A stretch of DNA of 64,000 nt from Paenibacillus oryzisoli (GTDB taxonomy: Bacteria; Bacillota; Bacilli; Paenibacillales; NBRC-103111). The notes under the pieces were generated by a model that saw only the letters and a list, made by a program, of their open reading frames with translations, was not told the DNA's origin and did no database searches. A program made the translations under genes and the position numbers. Position 1 is the stretch's first letter; each line of letters starts with the position of its first letter. Positions 26,331 through 35,490 of the stretch are shown one piece after another. Location: positions 1 to 64,000 of the forward strand of contig NZ_LYPB01000053.1 of NCBI RefSeq assembly GCF_001653565.1, given 5' to 3'.

Positions 26331-26615
26331 GTCGAGATAATCGAGTTAGAGTATGGGAAAGTAGCTGTGTAGCTGCTGTAAGTCGAAATAATCGAGTTAG
26401 AGTATGGAAAAGTAGCTGAGTAGCTGCTGTAAGTCGAAATAATCGAGTTAGAGTATGGAAAAGTAGCAGTGTAGCTGCTGTAAGTCGAAATAATCGAGTT
26501 ACGCGGGGGGAAAGTGGCTGTCTAGGAGGCAGATAGTCGAAATAATCGACTAACGCGCGGCGAAAGTGGCTGTGAAGCAGGTAGCTAGTCGAAATAATCG
26601 ACTAGCTACCTGCTT
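26331..26615. repeat. 51/52-bp tandem repeat array, six copies of a GTCGAAATAATCGA core
   Basis: The core GTCGAAATAATCGA(G/C)T begins at 26331, 26382, 26433, 26484, 26536 and 26588. Spacing is 51 bp in the first four copies and 52 bp in the last two. The intervening sequence is also similar between copies (AGTATGGAAAAGTAGC, then GTAGCTGCTGTAA), so this is a tandem repeat and not a repeat-spacer array. The same core and period occur at 56.9 kb. The following 190 bp up to 26804 hold only the leader of the next gene. Confidence 0.9.
26575..26615. repeat. Perfect 18-bp hairpin closing the 51-bp repeat array
   Basis: AAGCAGGTAGCTAGTCGA and its exact complement flank the 5-base loop AATAA. The repeat core AGTCGA/TCGACT forms the top of the stem. 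There is no T-run, so it is not a standard terminator. Confidence 0.9.
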
Positions 26616-26804
26616 ATGCTCGTTCGCCCATGACACCCACCCAATTTATTATGAAACTGGGTATTTACCGTGTGCAACGTAGGTGGTTCCCCATAGACTG
26701 ATGTTGTAAGCTATTCACCCAACTTAAACAATAACAAGCCAGTTTAGCTCATTTATGTACGTGTAAGTTCCCGATAGGGAAAATCCCAAGGAGGTGCTCT
26801 TCAC

Positions 26805-27101
26805 ATGGAATATGTAAAAGTTCCGAATTACCCAATGCAACCAATGCCGATGCCAATGCCAACCCCGATGCCAATGCCAATGCCGACGCCTACTCCGCTT
26901 CCTGCGCCAGCGCCAATTATGCAACAACCGATGCACAATAATATTCACCTGCACGCGTCCTACCAACAAACTGAATTTGTTTTCCCGAAACCAGTTCACA
27001 CGCAAGCAGTCGCTTGTCCTCCGAAGAACAACTCAGCTGCTAGCATTCTAGTCCTTTTCATTTTGCTAGTTATCATTACGCGTAGCATTTGTAAATATTA
27101 A
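26805..27101 (+). CDS. Small Pro/Met-rich protein with C-terminal membrane segment
   Basis: The 98-residue protein begins with a low-complexity Met-Pro-Thr-Pro tract (about 11-40). It has a His/Asn-rich centre and ends in a hydrophobic segment, SILVLFILLVIITRSICKY. The C-terminal segment recalls small sporulation proteins of the YjcZ type, but the match is loose and function is unassigned. AAGGAGGTG 9 bases before the ATG and a strong terminator after the stop mark it as an expressed single gene. Confidence 0.65.
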   Translation: MEYVKVPNYPMQPMPMPMPTPMPMPMPTPTPLPAPAPIMQQPMHNNIHLHASYQQTEFVFPKPVHTQAVACPPKNNSAASILVLFILLVIITRSICKY

Positions 27102-27132
27102 TCCAATTACCTACCGACTGTTCAAGTAATAA

Positions 27133-27181
27133 GAAGGGTAATCCCGCCGGGCTTAGAGGTCTTGGTGGGTTGCCTTTTTTG
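27133..27181 (+). terminator. Intrinsic terminator after the Pro/Met-rich gene
   Basis: AAGGGTAATCCCGCC pairs with GGTGGGTTGCCTTTTTT across a 15-base loop. The T-run is long. Confidence 0.8.
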
Positions 27182-27244
27182 TTTTAAGTAGACAAAACTA
27201 TTAAAAGGGGGTAACATAAGTTTGCTTTGATAATTTCATATGTT

Positions 27245-27425
27245 CTAAATAAGGGTGTAAGCATACTACTACAGATGCTTACTTAAAAGGGAAGTTCGGT
27301 AGAAGCCGACGCGGTCCCACCACTGTACTTGCAGAGTAACTCTTTCATATGCCACTGTCTTGTTTACGAGATTGGGAAGGCGAAGAGAAGCGATGACGCA
27401 TAAGCCAGGAGACCTGCCTTTATTT
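27245..27425 (+). ncRNA. Cobalamin riboswitch 1
   Basis: The leader shows the ordered conserved blocks of the AdoCbl riboswitch: GGGAAGTTCGGTAGAAGCC, GCGGTCCCACCACTGTA, GCCACTG, GGGAAGGCGAAGAGAAG and the B12 box AGCCAGGAGACCTGCC at 27403-27418. It lies upstream of the SLH/DUF4430 surface protein gene. An intrinsic terminator stands between it and that gene, so cobalamin should stop transcription. Confidence 0.93.
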
Positions 27426-27533
27426 ATTGGATGTTTCTAATTCCTTGGGGGTGGGGATTAGTTACTAAGCGTATGCTGCTCACATAAGGCTTATTTGTGT
27501 TGTGTGAAGTATGTATGTTCTGATTAAAGTTGA

Positions 27534-27566
27534 AGTCACCCTAGTAGTTGAGGGTGGCTTTTTTTG
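27534..27566 (+). terminator. Riboswitch-controlled terminator 1
   Basis: AGTCACCCT and AGGGTGGC form the stem, followed by TTTTTTTG. It lies 110 bases after the riboswitch and 43 bases before the start codon, the expected place for an attenuator. Confidence 0.8.
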
Positions 27567-27608
27567 TACCCCTTTATGCAATTTAATAAGGGAAAGAGGA
27601 ATGGGAAA

Positions 27609-30600
27609 ATGAGTTATCGTTATGTACCAAAACGAGTTATTGCACTTATTATGTCTGTTATGCTTCTATTTTCGTCGATTGGTTTCTTATTTGGAACCAG
27701 TAAACAAGTAGTTGCTGCTTCAAGTACTGGGCCTAGTTCAATCCTAGAATGGCTTCCAGCACCAGGTCAATTCACAAATGAAGCGGGTTGGGGGGGCACT
27801 GGCGATATAAACGCCAAATGGACGAATACGCCTGGATCTACTGGTGTTTCATTAGGAGCATTTGGTGGAAGTATCGTGTATAAATTTGATGATCCTATTC
27901 AAAATAGTTCATTGAACCCATATGGGGTTGATTTTACAGTGTTCGGGAATGCTTTCTCGGGCAATGAAGAACCGGCAGGTGTCGCTGTTGCACAGGATGA
28001 TGGGACAGGCAATCCAGGCACATGGTATTACATTGCAGGATCCGAACATTATGAGGATAGTACGATTTGGGATTACCAAGTTACATATACGAATCCTGAA
28101 CCCGAATTTACAACAGTAAATGGGGTAAATGTACCGTGGACTGACAATAAATCTGGTAGTGGAAATGTCAAAGTTAACAGTTATCATAAACATGCCTACT
28201 ACCCAATACCTGCTAATTATCCTAATGCACCAATAGGTTTTAATAATCTGTCCCAAACTTATACGGGTGTAAAAATTAATGTAAAGAAAAATGCGTTCGG
28301 ATATCCCGATACACATGCTAACGGCAATGCACCCTATGATGTACCTGTGAATCCATATTTAACCTCACCAACCAAAGGTGATCCGATAGATATAAGCTGG
28401 GCAGTTGACAGCACAGGTAAACCTGTAAGCTTGAACAGCATAAGTTACGTTAGAGTGTTTAACGCTGTCCAAATGGATGGTGGTGCATTAGGAGAAATCG
28501 GCGCTGAAATTTCATCCTTGCAAAGAGTCACAGCGAATAGTTCAGTTAGCGAAACAGCAGATCTTTCAAGCATCGTTTTATCAGGGACAGGCGCAGATTC
28601 CTCGGCAACGAAACAAGTTACCGTAACTGCAGGTGTGTACGAGTATAACGATATTCTCATTAACGCAGATAAGATTAAATTAACAGCTAATGGAACAGCT
28701 TCAAATATATTTATTAACAATAAAAGTGGTACGACTGGTACGCTAATTGATAAAGAAATCACACTAAGTGAGACAACACCCAAAATCGTTAGAGTTATTG
28801 CGCAAGATGGACTCAATACACCGAAAATATACTATTTGAGTATCCGCAAAGGACTCGAAGAAGTTAATAAATCATCCTTAAATGCGGCGATTACGAATGT
28901 TGATAACATGCAAAAAGGCGACCATACAGACGTAAGCTGGCAAGCGTTGCAAAACAGTTTGGCAGCCGCCAAATTGATCTCGGCGAGTCCAACTGCCTTA
29001 CAAGAACAAGTAGATGTCGCCTTATCTGACTTATTAGCAGCAGTGCAAGGTTTACAAATCAATGCTCCTCCGGGAACACCGCAACAACTAACAGTTTCTG
29101 TAATCATTAGCGGGTATAGTGCAACAGCGGGCAAATCAGTTACCTTAGCCAAGGCGGATACGCAAGTTGAAGAGGGTAAAACAGCTGCCTTTGCGATTAA
29201 TAAATTAACGAGTCATCTAAACGTAATAAATGCGAGTGGCAATTACATTACGAGTATCGGTGGTTTGGCAACTGGAGATGGTGGTCCGAAAAGCGGTTGG
29301 ATGTACCTAGTCAATGGTCAATTTGCTGATGTAGGTATTGCTGACTACGTGTTAAAGAGCTCGGATATCATTACGTTAATCTACACAGATGATTACGAAG
29401 AAGATATTACTACTATTGCAAATAAGACAGCATTGAATGCAAGAATAGTAGAAATGGATGCCGTACAACAAGGTAATTATACAGATGTGAGCTGGCAAGC
29501 TCTTCAAGTTAACTTAACGCTTGCTAAAGGGGTGGTAGCGAATAGTTATGCTATTCAATATCATGCGGATAGTGCGCTATCGAAGCTTAACTCAGCATAT
29601 CAAAACTTACAAACGAAACCCATTCCACAAATTATTTCTGTGTCATTCCAATTAAATGGTTATAGTAAAGTTGCTGGGAAAAATGTAACCTTACCGAAAA
29701 CTACCATAAGTGTCGAAGAAGGTAAAACGGCAGCTTACGTAATAGAAAAAGTATTAAACGAAGCTAGCATCCCTTTTGAAAATAGTTCAGGAAATTATAT
29801 CTCTAGTGTTGGCGGATTAGCAGAGTTTGATGGCGGAGTTAATAGTGGATGGTTATATTCTGTAGATGGTATCGATCCTGAAGTGGGTATCGCTGATTAC
29901 ATTCTGACTAAAAATGCAAGTATAATTCTTCGCTATACAGAAAATTATGTAAATGAGTCTAGCGGACCTTATGTAGGTGGAAATTCTCTTGGAGATAAAA
30001 AGTCAATCATTGAAATCCCATCTGATAGTAAAGCAGATCATCCAGTAAACATCACGAAAGATATGAACGACAAAGAATTAATTACCATCAATATCCCTGT
30101 TATCACATCCAAGGTCATTCTTAATTTAACAGATGTGAAAGACAGTATTCCTATGATTTCCGCTGTGAAAGGTGACATTTCATTCTCCATCGATAAGGGA
30201 ACAGTTCTAAAATCGGGGAATGTAAATGTAGAACTACTCACTTCTTTAGATACTAAGGATTCAACGATTCAGGATTTGGTAAAAAACGGATTAAGCGAAG
30301 AAGTTGCGAAACAGCTCAAGCTTGGTCAAGCTTTTGCCATGGGCAACCCGAATGAGTCCGTTCTATTCGATCGACCTGTAACCCTTGTACTGAAAGGCGC
30401 CAAAGGCCAACAAGTCGGATTCATCGAAGGCAATGTGTTTACGCCAATTGAGATTTATGGAACAGAGGCTGAAGGCATCGAGGCAACGAAGGGTAAAGAA
30501 AAGATCACTTACGCTTTTGTACAAGACAACAATTTGATTATTAAAACGAATCATTTTACGAGCTTTGTGTCTTATACGACTAGCGAAGTAACGGCTGTAG

Positions 30601-31148
30601 CAGTTGATTTAAATAAGCTGTACAGCGATGTTACATCAATCTCTACTTGGGCTCTTGATGCCATCCGTGAAGCGACGGAGAAAGCGTTTGTTGAGGGTAG
30701 CAACGGGAAATTTAGTCCTCAAGCAACGGTAACTAGAGCAGAGTTCATGAAGATGCTAGTTGGTGTTCTTGGGTTAGATGTGAAGGCAGTTAAGGTCATT
30801 AACTTTAACGACGTTGCGCAAGGGGACTGGTTCTATCCTTACGTGAACGCAGCGTATAAGGCAGGGCTGATCTCGGGTACGAGTGCGGACGAGTTTAGTC
30901 CAAATGAGAAGCTAACACGTGAGCAAATGGCAGTCATCATGGTTAATGCCCTTAAGCTTCAAACAGCTGAACAAGCACTAGCTATCGACGATATGGAGCA
31001 GGTATCCGAGTGGGCTAAAGCGAGTGTGCTAACGATTATGGCACGTGGCTTGATGTCTGGTTGGGATAACCAGTTCCACCCGAGTGATGAAGTAACACGT
31101 GAAATGGCAATCGTTGTTGCGATGAGAGCTTATCACGAGAAGAAGTAA
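27609..31148 (+). CDS. SLH-anchored surface protein with two DUF4430 (transcobalamin C-like) domains
   Basis: This secreted 1179-residue protein probably captures a corrinoid at the cell surface. A signal peptide ends near residue 36. A beta-rich domain follows (about 37-320; GGSIVYKF, DFTVFGNAFSGNEEP), which I do not recognise, then an Ig-like segment. Two FIVAR-like helical repeats (TDVSWQALQ) alternate with two DUF4430 domains (about 495-596 and 675-781). Each has SGNYI.S.GGLA, SGW.Y.V.G and VGIADY. A beta region and three SLH domains (about 1011-1178) end the protein. DUF4430 is the family of the transcobalamin/intrinsic-factor C-terminal domain, and the cobalamin riboswitch upstream supports a B12 role. 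The ATG at 27609 follows AAAGAGGA. Confidence 0.88.
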   Translation: MSYRYVPKRVIALIMSVMLLFSSIGFLFGTSKQVVAASSTGPSSILEWLPAPGQFTNEAGWGGTGDINAKWTNTPGSTGVSLGAFGGSIVYKFDDPIQNSSLNPYGVDFTVFGNAFSGNEEPAGVAVAQDDGTGNPGTWYYIAGSEHYEDSTIWDYQVTYTNPEPEFTTVNGVNVPWTDNKSGSGNVKVNSYHKHAYYPIPANYPNAPIGFNNLSQTYTGVKINVKKNAFGYPDTHANGNAPYDVPVNPYLTSPTKGDPIDISWAVDSTGKPVSLNSISYVRVFNAVQMDGGALGEIGAEISSLQRVTANSSVSETADLSSIVLSGTGADSSATKQVTVTAGVYEYNDILINADKIKLTANGTASNIFINNKSGTTGTLIDKEITLSETTPKIVRVIAQDGLNTPKIYYLSIRKGLEEVNKSSLNAAITNVDNMQKGDHTDVSWQALQNSLAAAKLISASPTALQEQVDVALSDLLAAVQGLQINAPPGTPQQLTVSVIISGYSATAGKSVTLAKADTQVEEGKTAAFAINKLTSHLNVINASGNYITSIGGLATGDGGPKSGWMYLVNGQFADVGIADYVLKSSDIITLIYTDDYEEDITTIANKTALNARIVEMDAVQQGNYTDVSWQALQVNLTLAKGVVANSYAIQYHADSALSKLNSAYQNLQTKPIPQIISVSFQLNGYSKVAGKNVTLPKTTISVEEGKTAAYVIEKVLNEASIPFENSSGNYISSVGGLAEFDGGVNSGWLYSVDGIDPEVGIADYILTKNASIILRYTENYVNESSGPYVGGNSLGDKKSIIEIPSDSKADHPVNITKDMNDKELITINIPVITSKVILNLTDVKDSIPMISAVKGDISFSIDKGTVLKSGNVNVELLTSLDTKDSTIQDLVKNGLSEEVAKQLKLGQAFAMGNPNESVLFDRPVTLVLKGAKGQQVGFIEGNVFTPIEIYGTEAEGIEATKGKEKITYAFVQDNNLIIKTNHFTSFVSYTTSEVTAVAVDLNKLYSDVTSISTWALDAIREATEKAFVEGSNGKFSPQATVTRAEFMKMLVGVLGLDVKAVKVINFNDVAQGDWFYPYVNAAYKAGLISGTSADEFSPNEKLTREQMAVIMVNALKLQTAEQALAIDDMEQVSEWAKASVLTIMARGLMSGWDNQFHPSDEVTREMAIVVAMRAYHEKK

Positions 31149-31174
31149 TTCAACTTTTACTTAATCCTTATTTA

Positions 31175-31220
31175 AAAAACAGCACCCCAAAGGTTAACTA
31201 ACCAATGAGGTGCTGTTTTT
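31175..31220. terminator. Bidirectional terminator between the two cobalamin units
   Basis: AAAAACAGCACC and GGTGCTGTTTTT form perfect 12-bp outer arms. The inner sequence GGTTAACTAACC is also self-complementary. It can end both the + strand surface gene and the minus-strand transporter operon. Confidence 0.85.
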
Positions 31221-31226
31221 CTATTT

Positions 31227-33701
31227 TTACGAAACCAATCCATACTTCTCTTTAATCCGGTCTAATTTCTCTAGCATCGGTCTTGCAAGCACATATAAGA
31301 AGATCACTGTTGCAGCGGCATGAACCAAATCAAAGGGAATGCCTCGGATACAGGCAAGCACAAGTAGGCTAATTGTTGGTTTGGCCTGCGTCATCATGAT
31401 GGAAGAATAGTTCATAATGAACCCATAAATCACAAAGGTTGCTGCGCCTCCAAACATACAAAGAGCCATGCGATTTCTTCGTAAAATCCCCTTTTTAAAC
31501 AGCGCACCAGCCAGAAATCCTATGATCCCGAAAGCGAACATTTGCCAGGGCGTCCAGGGTCCTTGTCCAAAAAAGTAGTTCGATACAAATCCTGTGACGG
31601 CACCGACGAGAAAGCCGGTTTCTGCGCCAAAGGCGATGCCGGAAATGATAACAATCGCCACGACGGGTTTGAATTGAGGAACCATGAAAAAAGCCATTCT
31701 GCCAAAGACGCCAATCGCACATAACACGGCTATGACGACAAGTTCTCTGGCCTGGGGCTTTCGCCCTTCAAAAATCAAAGCGAACGGAAGCATCGTTTCC
31801 AAGATGACCAGCATGCTAATGAAATAGTATTTTCGATCGTCCAGATAGTAGATGCCAAACCAGATGGTTAATGGGATTAATAAAAAAATCATGAGCATGG
31901 CGGTCCGTGTACGCTTGGAGAGGCTTCTGTGTTCGATAGGTGTTTGTTCGTTAGGATCAGCCACGATGGTTGTGTTGGTACTTTTACGAATCAGTGGAAG
32001 TACAGGCTCCCTAGGTGTAAAATGATCCATTTCTTCATTCCCGTGAAAAGCTTTAATGATGTCATTGGTAGTAATGGCCTTCGGAATCAAGTCTCTCGCC
32101 ATGCGGCTTGCAGAAGTCGTATAGAAACTGTTCCCAGCAAAAAATTCGCGAGGATTGTCCTCTGATACGATCGTTCCATCGAAGAACATGGCACACCTAT
32201 CAGCATAGTTAGCGCAAAATTCGATATCATGACTCACCATTACGATGGTTGTTCCATGCCGTTTTAAATTCATTAATATGTCTGCAAATATGACTTTATA
32301 ATGGGCATCTAATCCTTTGGTCGGCTCGTCCAGCAGCAGAATGGAAGGCTGAAGAAGCAGGATCTTGGCAAGCGCGGCGCGTTGCTGCTCACCTCCAGAC
32401 AAATCATAGGGATGGCGGTCGAGAAGATCTTGCAATAGGCAGAGTTCTGCAACTTCTTGTACGCAGGCTTGACTACGATCCTTGTCCAGCTTGCTATCGG
32501 ACAGCATCTCGAAGAGATCAGCCCGCACTGTTTTATGGACGAAGAGTGCTTGCGGATTCTGGGGAAGAACGCCAAGAAGTCCATTGAATTTCTCACGGTC
32601 CGAATACTTGTCGAGGTCTTTCCCTTTCATCAGGACTGTTCCACGATAAGGCTTATGGAGTCCAGAGATCAGGGAGAGGGACGTTGTTTTGCCCGTTCCA
32701 TTGCCGCCGACAATCGCATAGATTTCGCCTGGATAGGCACGTAAACTAAGGCCTTTCACAACATCAGGGGCGTGTTTCTCATACTTAAACCACACCTCGT
32801 TTAGCTCAAGCGTTGGTTCAGTTGTTCGCACGGGATTGTCCACACTTGAATTGTCTTGCGTGTAGGCTTGCTTCTGTGCAAGATGATGTAGAAATTCCCT
32901 TCCCTCACGCACTGTAATAGGGCAAGGAAGCTGATTGTCGATGCGTGCATACACACGCATCGGTGTTGGCATGGCATGAAACATGTCGTGCCCTAGATCC
33001 CGAAGGTTCTCGCCAACCTCTTTCGGTGTTCCCACTTGGAGAATTTCACCATGATCCATCACGATAACCCGATCGGACAGCGGCATAACTTCTTCGAGCC
33101 GATGCTCGGAGATGAGAATGGTGACGCCGAGCTCTCGGTTGATTTTGCCAATAGCAGCTAGAAATTCAGATGCAGCGATCGGATCAAGCTGACTGGTGGG
33201 TTCATCCAAGATCAAAATTTTGGGCTGCATAGCCATAATGGATGCTAGATTCAGCAGTTGCTTCTGTCCGCCGGACAAATCGGTAACTGGCTTATGAAAC
33301 CACGCCTGTATGCCGAAGAAGCTGGCCATCTCAGCAACACGCCGCCGAATCTCCAGGGTGTCGTATCCAAGGCTTTCAAGACCGAAAGCGAGCTCATGCC
33401 AGACTTTGTCAGTCACGATCTGGTTGTCGGGAGACTGTAGGACATAGCCGATTTGGGCAACTTGGGTGCGTCGGTCAAGCTGTTCGAGAGGCGTCCCATG
33501 AAATAAGATCTCGCCACTTCGTGATCCATGAGGGGTAAGATCGGTTTTCAAGTGCCGTAAGAGCGTTGATTTACCGCACCCCGACTTGCCGCATATTGTA
33601 ATAAACTCCCCTTGCCCTATAGCTAAAGTTACCTCATGAAGCGCATGTCCCAGAGAGCCAGGATAGGAGAATGTTAATTGTCGGATTGTAAAGACTTCCA
33701 T
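31227..33701 (-). CDS. ECF transporter: fused ATPase-ATPase-S component
   Basis: This 824-residue fusion carries three parts usually encoded separately. ABC domain 1 (about 1-240) has Walker A GKSGCGKST at 38-46, LSGGQ near 142 and ILILDEP near 162. ABC domain 2 (about 296-540) has Walker A GGNGTGKTT at 332-340, LSGGE near 434 and ILLLDEP near 454. A membrane S-component follows (about 600-824; GAETGFLVGAVTGFVSNYFFGQGPWTPWQMF). It should supply ATP hydrolysis and substrate binding for an ECF importer. The cobalamin riboswitch in front of the operon points to cobalamin or a precursor, in the role of CbrT-type systems. GGAGG precedes the ATG, which overlaps the T-component gene by 28 bp. Confidence 0.92.
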   Translation of the reverse strand: MEVFTIRQLTFSYPGSLGHALHEVTLAIGQGEFITICGKSGCGKSTLLRHLKTDLTPHGSRSGEILFHGTPLEQLDRRTQVAQIGYVLQSPDNQIVTDKVWHELAFGLESLGYDTLEIRRRVAEMASFFGIQAWFHKPVTDLSGGQKQLLNLASIMAMQPKILILDEPTSQLDPIAASEFLAAIGKINRELGVTILISEHRLEEVMPLSDRVIVMDHGEILQVGTPKEVGENLRDLGHDMFHAMPTPMRVYARIDNQLPCPITVREGREFLHHLAQKQAYTQDNSSVDNPVRTTEPTLELNEVWFKYEKHAPDVVKGLSLRAYPGEIYAIVGGNGTGKTTSLSLISGLHKPYRGTVLMKGKDLDKYSDREKFNGLLGVLPQNPQALFVHKTVRADLFEMLSDSKLDKDRSQACVQEVAELCLLQDLLDRHPYDLSGGEQQRAALAKILLLQPSILLLDEPTKGLDAHYKVIFADILMNLKRHGTTIVMVSHDIEFCANYADRCAMFFDGTIVSEDNPREFFAGNSFYTTSASRMARDLIPKAITTNDIIKAFHGNEEMDHFTPREPVLPLIRKSTNTTIVADPNEQTPIEHRSLSKRTRTAMLMIFLLIPLTIWFGIYYLDDRKYYFISMLVILETMLPFALIFEGRKPQARELVVIAVLCAIGVFGRMAFFMVPQFKPVVAIVIISGIAFGAETGFLVGAVTGFVSNYFFGQGPWTPWQMFAFGIIGFLAGALFKKGILRRNRMALCMFGGAATFVIYGFIMNYSSIMMTQAKPTISLLVLACIRGIPFDLVHAAATVIFLYVLARPMLEKLDRIKEKYGLVS

Positions 33702-34564
33702 TTTCTATCCTCCGTTATGTTGATAATAAGCGGTATTGCACATAGAAAGGCATAGGCCATAAAGACGCTTATACTGTACAAAGAAAGCCCCGTACTTCGC
33801 ATAGAAGGGAAGTATCGGAAATACATCGCTTTCGCAGCAGCTCCAATGAAGATATAGCCTGCGGTTGCGAGAAGGGTGATAAGCGCGGTTCGATTACGGC
33901 TTTCCCATGTGAAGATGGAGAATGCCGTTCTTCCTTTCAACCCGTACCCACGGCTTTTCATCGAATCTGCCGTTTCAATGGCATTTTCAAGCATCCAGGT
34001 CACCATAATGGATAGGATCCGTAGGCCATGCTGAATCCTATGGATGAGGCTGCCATTGGAGACATCTCTGCCGATGCTCCTTTGTGCATTGGAAACGATG
34101 AGGAGCTGAGCCTTAAAGCGAGGCACAAAGCGCAGCACCATGGAGAAAATGAGTGACAGGGCAGGGATTATTTTACCAAATAAATAAATGAATTTATCCG
34201 AGGTCATGACCGCGTTATAGCAAGAAAACCAGCAGATGACGGATATGAACATCGCCGCTGCCCCAAAGCCATAGGTAATTGATTCCAGGGTCAGTGGATT
34301 GCCGCTATGCAAATACATCAGTATCGTGACGCCCTCGTGATTAAAGGCAGGATTAATTAACGCGGTGATGATAAGAAAAGGAAGCATGTAGATAAAGTTG
34401 AACTTGATGGCTTTCTTCCCGTTGAGATAGATCGAATAAGCAAAGGCAAAGCTCAGGGAAATCACTAGACTGACCGGATGCATAAAGACCATAGAGAACA
34501 GGATGACGCATGTGAAATACAGAAAATTAACGAAAGGGTGGAAGCTGGCAAAGGAATCCCTCAT
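33674..34564 (-). CDS. ECF transporter T component (CbiQ-like)
   Basis: The 296-residue membrane protein has about six hydrophobic segments and the CbiQ/EcfT coupling motif MKSRGYGLKGRT in ENAIETADSMKSRGYG (around residue 205), with Ala/Arg-Gly pairs that grip the ATPases. It links the S component to the ATPase domains of the fused partner encoded next. Its ATG overlaps the upstream DUF4430 gene as ATGA, so it is translationally coupled. No second T component is seen, so one T serves the fused A-A-S protein. Confidence 0.9.
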   Translation of the reverse strand: MRDSFASFHPFVNFLYFTCVILFSMVFMHPVSLVISLSFAFAYSIYLNGKKAIKFNFIYMLPFLIITALINPAFNHEGVTILMYLHSGNPLTLESITYGFGAAAMFISVICWFSCYNAVMTSDKFIYLFGKIIPALSLIFSMVLRFVPRFKAQLLIVSNAQRSIGRDVSNGSLIHRIQHGLRILSIMVTWMLENAIETADSMKSRGYGLKGRTAFSIFTWESRNRTALITLLATAGYIFIGAAAKAMYFRYFPSMRSTGLSLYSISVFMAYAFLCAIPLIINITEDRKWKSLQSDN

Positions 34565-35490
34565 TGCTTCTTACCACCGCCTGCTGAATTATAGGTGTCC
34601 CCGACGTCACGTCCCAAATCACAGGTGTATACCCATTCAATGACATCCCCTTGCTTCAGTTGATAGCGGCTTGCGCCATAATTGGGGAACCAGCCATTCA
34701 CTTTGTACATCCAACCTGAGAGCTCTCCACAATCAAATTCATATAGGTTGTTAATCCCTTCGATATAGGCGGAATTATAAATCGGGGTATTCACGAATTC
34801 CATATGAATTTTGTTCTTCTTCATCTCTCTTTGTAGGACATTAAACACGGACTCTCCCTCATAAAAAGTCACCTGCTGGGCTTTGAAAATCATACCATCC
34901 TTCGGGACAAGCTCGGCCTTCTCAGGATCGAGAAGTTTCATGTTGTTAAGTATTGTTAAGCAGCTTACCGAAAGCGTAGCTGTCAGTTGTTTGTCAGAAG
35001 TTTTCGCGTTCTCCGGCTCTATGGGAAGCGGCTTTCCCTCAGGAACAGGTTCGGTAAGGTAGTGGTCCTTACCCGTCTTAGGGTCTATGTCCATAGCTGA
35101 TCTCGCGCTTGGTTCGGTAGCCTTGGGTAGCTCTAGTTGGCTGCCGTCCGCATCTTTACCCGATGGAGCGGGGGGCTCCACGGCCTGCGTCGAGGCAGGT
35201 GGAGATGGGGACGCAGCCGCAGAAGCAGACGCTGACGGAGATGCCACTGTCGGACTTGCCGCCGGTGTCTCGGTACTTGAAAGTGAAGCGTCGGGTGATG
35301 GGGGAGCTGGCGAACGTTCAGCGTCCGGTTCAGTCACAGCAGGTGATGCTATTGGTGGACTGCTCGTTTCTAGCGCGATGGTAGACGTCGGAATGGCCTG
35401 CTGGCGCGGCTGTCCGCTGCTCAGGTAGGCAATGACGAGTACGGTCAAGATAAGTGCTGCGGCAATCCCTTTATTTTTGGTAAGTCGCAT
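34561..35490 (-). CDS. Membrane-anchored DUF4430 (transcobalamin C-terminal-like) protein
   Basis: The 309-residue protein has an N-terminal membrane anchor (about 9-25) and a long Ser/Pro/Ala-rich stalk (about 30-150) suited to crossing the wall. One DUF4430 domain follows (about 200-298), with YEGESVFNVLQREMKKNKI, SAYIEGINNLYEFDCGELSGWMYKV and YGASRYQLKQGDVIEWVYT. In intrinsic factor and transcobalamin this domain covers one face of cobalamin. The gene lies between the toroid protein (stop and start share one base, TAATG) and the ECF T component. The likely job is to receive the ligand and present it to the transporter (inference). Confidence 0.88.
   Translation of the reverse strand: MRLTKNKGIAAALILTVLVIAYLSSGQPRQQAIPTSTIALETSSPPIASPAVTEPDAERSPAPPSPDASLSSTETPAASPTVASPSASASAAASPSPPASTQAVEPPAPSGKDADGSQLELPKATEPSARSAMDIDPKTGKDHYLTEPVPEGKPLPIEPENAKTSDKQLTATLSVSCLTILNNMKLLDPEKAELVPKDGMIFKAQQVTFYEGESVFNVLQREMKKNKIHMEFVNTPIYNSAYIEGINNLYEFDCGELSGWMYKVNGWFPNYGASRYQLKQGDVIEWVYTCDLGRDVGDTYNSAGGGKKQ

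Noticed and set aside
26331..26615. CRISPR array
   Set aside because: Whole 51-bp units are similar, including the stretches between cores. A CRISPR array would have variable spacers, and no cas genes are present.
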